NCBI GenBank assembly: GCA_015233295.1
Contig: JADFYC010000274.1
Location: 1 to 5,268, forward strand
Source of the DNA: Deltaproteobacteria bacterium
GTDB taxonomy: Bacteria > Desulfobacterota > JADFXK01
Length of the DNA: 5,268 nt
Direction: 5' to 3'
In this document: positions 4,202 to 5,268 of the stretch, piece after piece
How the letters are laid out: each line of letters starts with the position of its first letter
How positions within the stretch are numbered: position 1 is the first letter of the stretch
Position numbers and translations under genes: made by a program
Notes under the pieces: generated by a model
Told to the model about the DNA's origin: nothing
Databases searched by the model: none
What the model saw: only the letters and a program-made list of their open reading frames with translations

Positions 4202-5268
4202 CTACTTTCCAGCCGGGCCCCAGTTCGGAGCAGACTGTTCCCCCGGCATGGTGGTTACCTGCATGGGGTTATCACCATTGGCCCGCATCATGTAGATCTG
4301 AGCCGCACCGGCTCGGCCGGAGCTGAACGCAATCATGCTTCCATCGGGTGACCAAGCCGGCTCTTGATTGTCGCCGCGTCCCGTAGTCAACTGGGTGACC
4401 CCCGATCCTTCCGGAGAAACTGAAAATATATTGAATCCATTGGGGCTCTTGCCGGTATAAGCTATCCGATCACCCTTCGGGGACCAGCTCGGGGCGGTAT
4501 TGTAGTCACCGGAAAAGGTGATCCGGTGCTGATTGGATCCATCTACATCCATGACATAGACCTGGGGTCCACCACTCCGATTAGAGACGAAAGTTATTTT
4601 CCGGCCATCCGGGGAAAAGCATGGTGAGACGTCTATGCCCCGATGATCGGTTAATTTCTTCAGTACGCCGCCGTTAGTGTCTACCAAATAAATATTGGGC
4701 GACCCATCCAGGTTCATGGATATGGCCAGGGTGTTCCCGTCAGGAGACCAGGCGGGCGAAATGTTTAAGCTGGCCCTGGTCGCCAGTTTTCGCTTGGCCC
4801 CTGAAGAGGTATCTTGAATGTAAATAGATGGTTGCCCCGAGGCATAAGAAGCATAGGCGATGCGCCGTCCATCCGGTGCCCATCTGACCGAAAGAGAGAT
4901 GGAATTCAAGTCGGTCAATTGTCTGACTTCGCTCCCATCAAAATCGGTGACGTATATTTCCTTGTTGCCCCGACGGGCTGAAACAAAGGCGATCTTGGCG
5001 TCAAAGAAACCTTTTCGTCCCGTCAACGCCTCCATGATATCATTAGCCAGACGGTGAATAATCCGCCGGTGGTCCTTGACATCACCAGTATATCGTTTGC
5101 CCAGGACTTGAGAACCCTTAAACACATCGTAAAGTCGGGCTTCCACCACCAGGTCTGAGCCCCGGACTTCATATGTTCCTTTGACCAGCATCTCAGCCCC
5201 GATAAATGACCAATCACGGAAGGAAATTTCACTGGCATTCATTCCGGCGGATCCGGACTTCTCAACAA
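4202..5268 (-). CDS. tolB: Tol-Pal system protein TolB, N-terminus outside the window
   Basis: TolB is the periplasmic protein that links the inner-membrane TolQRA motor to Pal. The visible part is 354 residues of a family usually about 430 long, so signal peptide and start lie beyond base 5268. The frame is open to the window edge, and the first internal ATG (5242) falls inside the conserved N-terminal domain, so it is not the real start. That domain includes FRDWSFIGAEMLVKG (fragment residues 16-30), RLYDV (44-48), and HRLANDIMEALTGRKGFFDAKIAF (71-94). A six-bladed beta-propeller follows, with PD40 motifs (such as AWSPDG) whose aromatic residues are at 129, 173, 217, 261, 305 and 349, exactly 44 residues apart. 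The fifth reads PAWSPDGSMIAF, and the last is a terminal variant, PNWGPAGK. Its position ahead of pal and cpoB is the standard tol-pal order. No frameshift is seen. Confidence 0.96.
   Translation of the reverse strand, partial: VEKSGSAGMNASEISFRDWSFIGAEMLVKGTYEVRGSDLVVEARLYDVFKGSQVLGKRYTGDVKDHRRIIHRLANDIMEALTGRKGFFDAKIAFVSARRGNKEIYVTDFDGSEVRQLTDLNSISLSVRWAPDGRRIAYASYASGQPSIYIQDTSSGAKRKLATRASLNISPAWSPDGNTLAISMNLDGSPNIYLVDTNGGVLKKLTDHRGIDVSPCFSPDGRKITFVSNRSGGPQVYVMDVDGSNQHRITFSGDYNTAPSWSPKGDRIAYTGKSPNGFNIFSVSPEGSGVTQLTTGRGDNQEPAWSPDGSMIAFSSGRAGAAQIYMMRANGDNPMQVTTMPGEQSAPNWGPAGK

Noticed and set aside
5240..5242. ATG 5242 as the tolB start
   Set aside because: The frame continues to the window edge and this ATG falls within the conserved N-terminal domain, so tolB is simply cut by the window.

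Overview
This looks like an ordinary chromosomal housekeeping segment from a Gram-negative bacterium of moderate GC content. A Desulfobacterota (deltaproteobacterial) origin is the best guess. The Tol-Pal genes imply an outer membrane, while the left edge carries the end of a DivIVA-type protein; having both, plus a lipoprotein form of CpoB, fits deltaproteobacteria well. This placement is inferred from gene content, with no database search.

Layout. Three genes read rightwards: the 3' end of a divIVA-like gene (1-272), an unrecognised gene with a probable MerR-like helix-turn-helix N-terminus (364-1014), and, after a 296-base gap, pyrF for orotidine 5'-phosphate decarboxylase (1311-2057). Three genes read leftwards from the right edge: tolB (from beyond 5268 to 4202, N-terminus outside the window), pal (4008-3433) and cpoB/ybgF (3210-2050). 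The order tolB-pal-cpoB is the classical 3' half of a tol-pal operon. pyrF and cpoB converge and their coding sequences overlap by 8 bases.

How the genes work together. TolB (periplasmic beta-propeller), Pal (outer-membrane lipoprotein with a peptidoglycan-binding OmpA-like domain) and CpoB (coiled coil plus TPR, here apparently a lipoprotein) form the periplasmic/outer-membrane arm of the Tol-Pal machine, which constricts the outer membrane at division. PyrF makes UMP and is functionally unrelated. The DivIVA-like protein is presumably a polar or septal coiled-coil scaffold.

No mobile element, CRISPR array, RNA gene or clearly new multi-gene system was found. The least ordinary material is in the spacers of the tol-pal cluster. 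The tolB-pal gap has three back-to-back hairpins, two of which resemble intrinsic terminators. A two-part motif, CAAWCC-N17-TAAGAT inside a longer match, occurs upstream of both pal and cpoB with identical spacing. The pal-cpoB gap holds a GC-rich hairpin. The unknown gene at 364-1014, with a direct repeat in front of it, is the main protein-level unknown.
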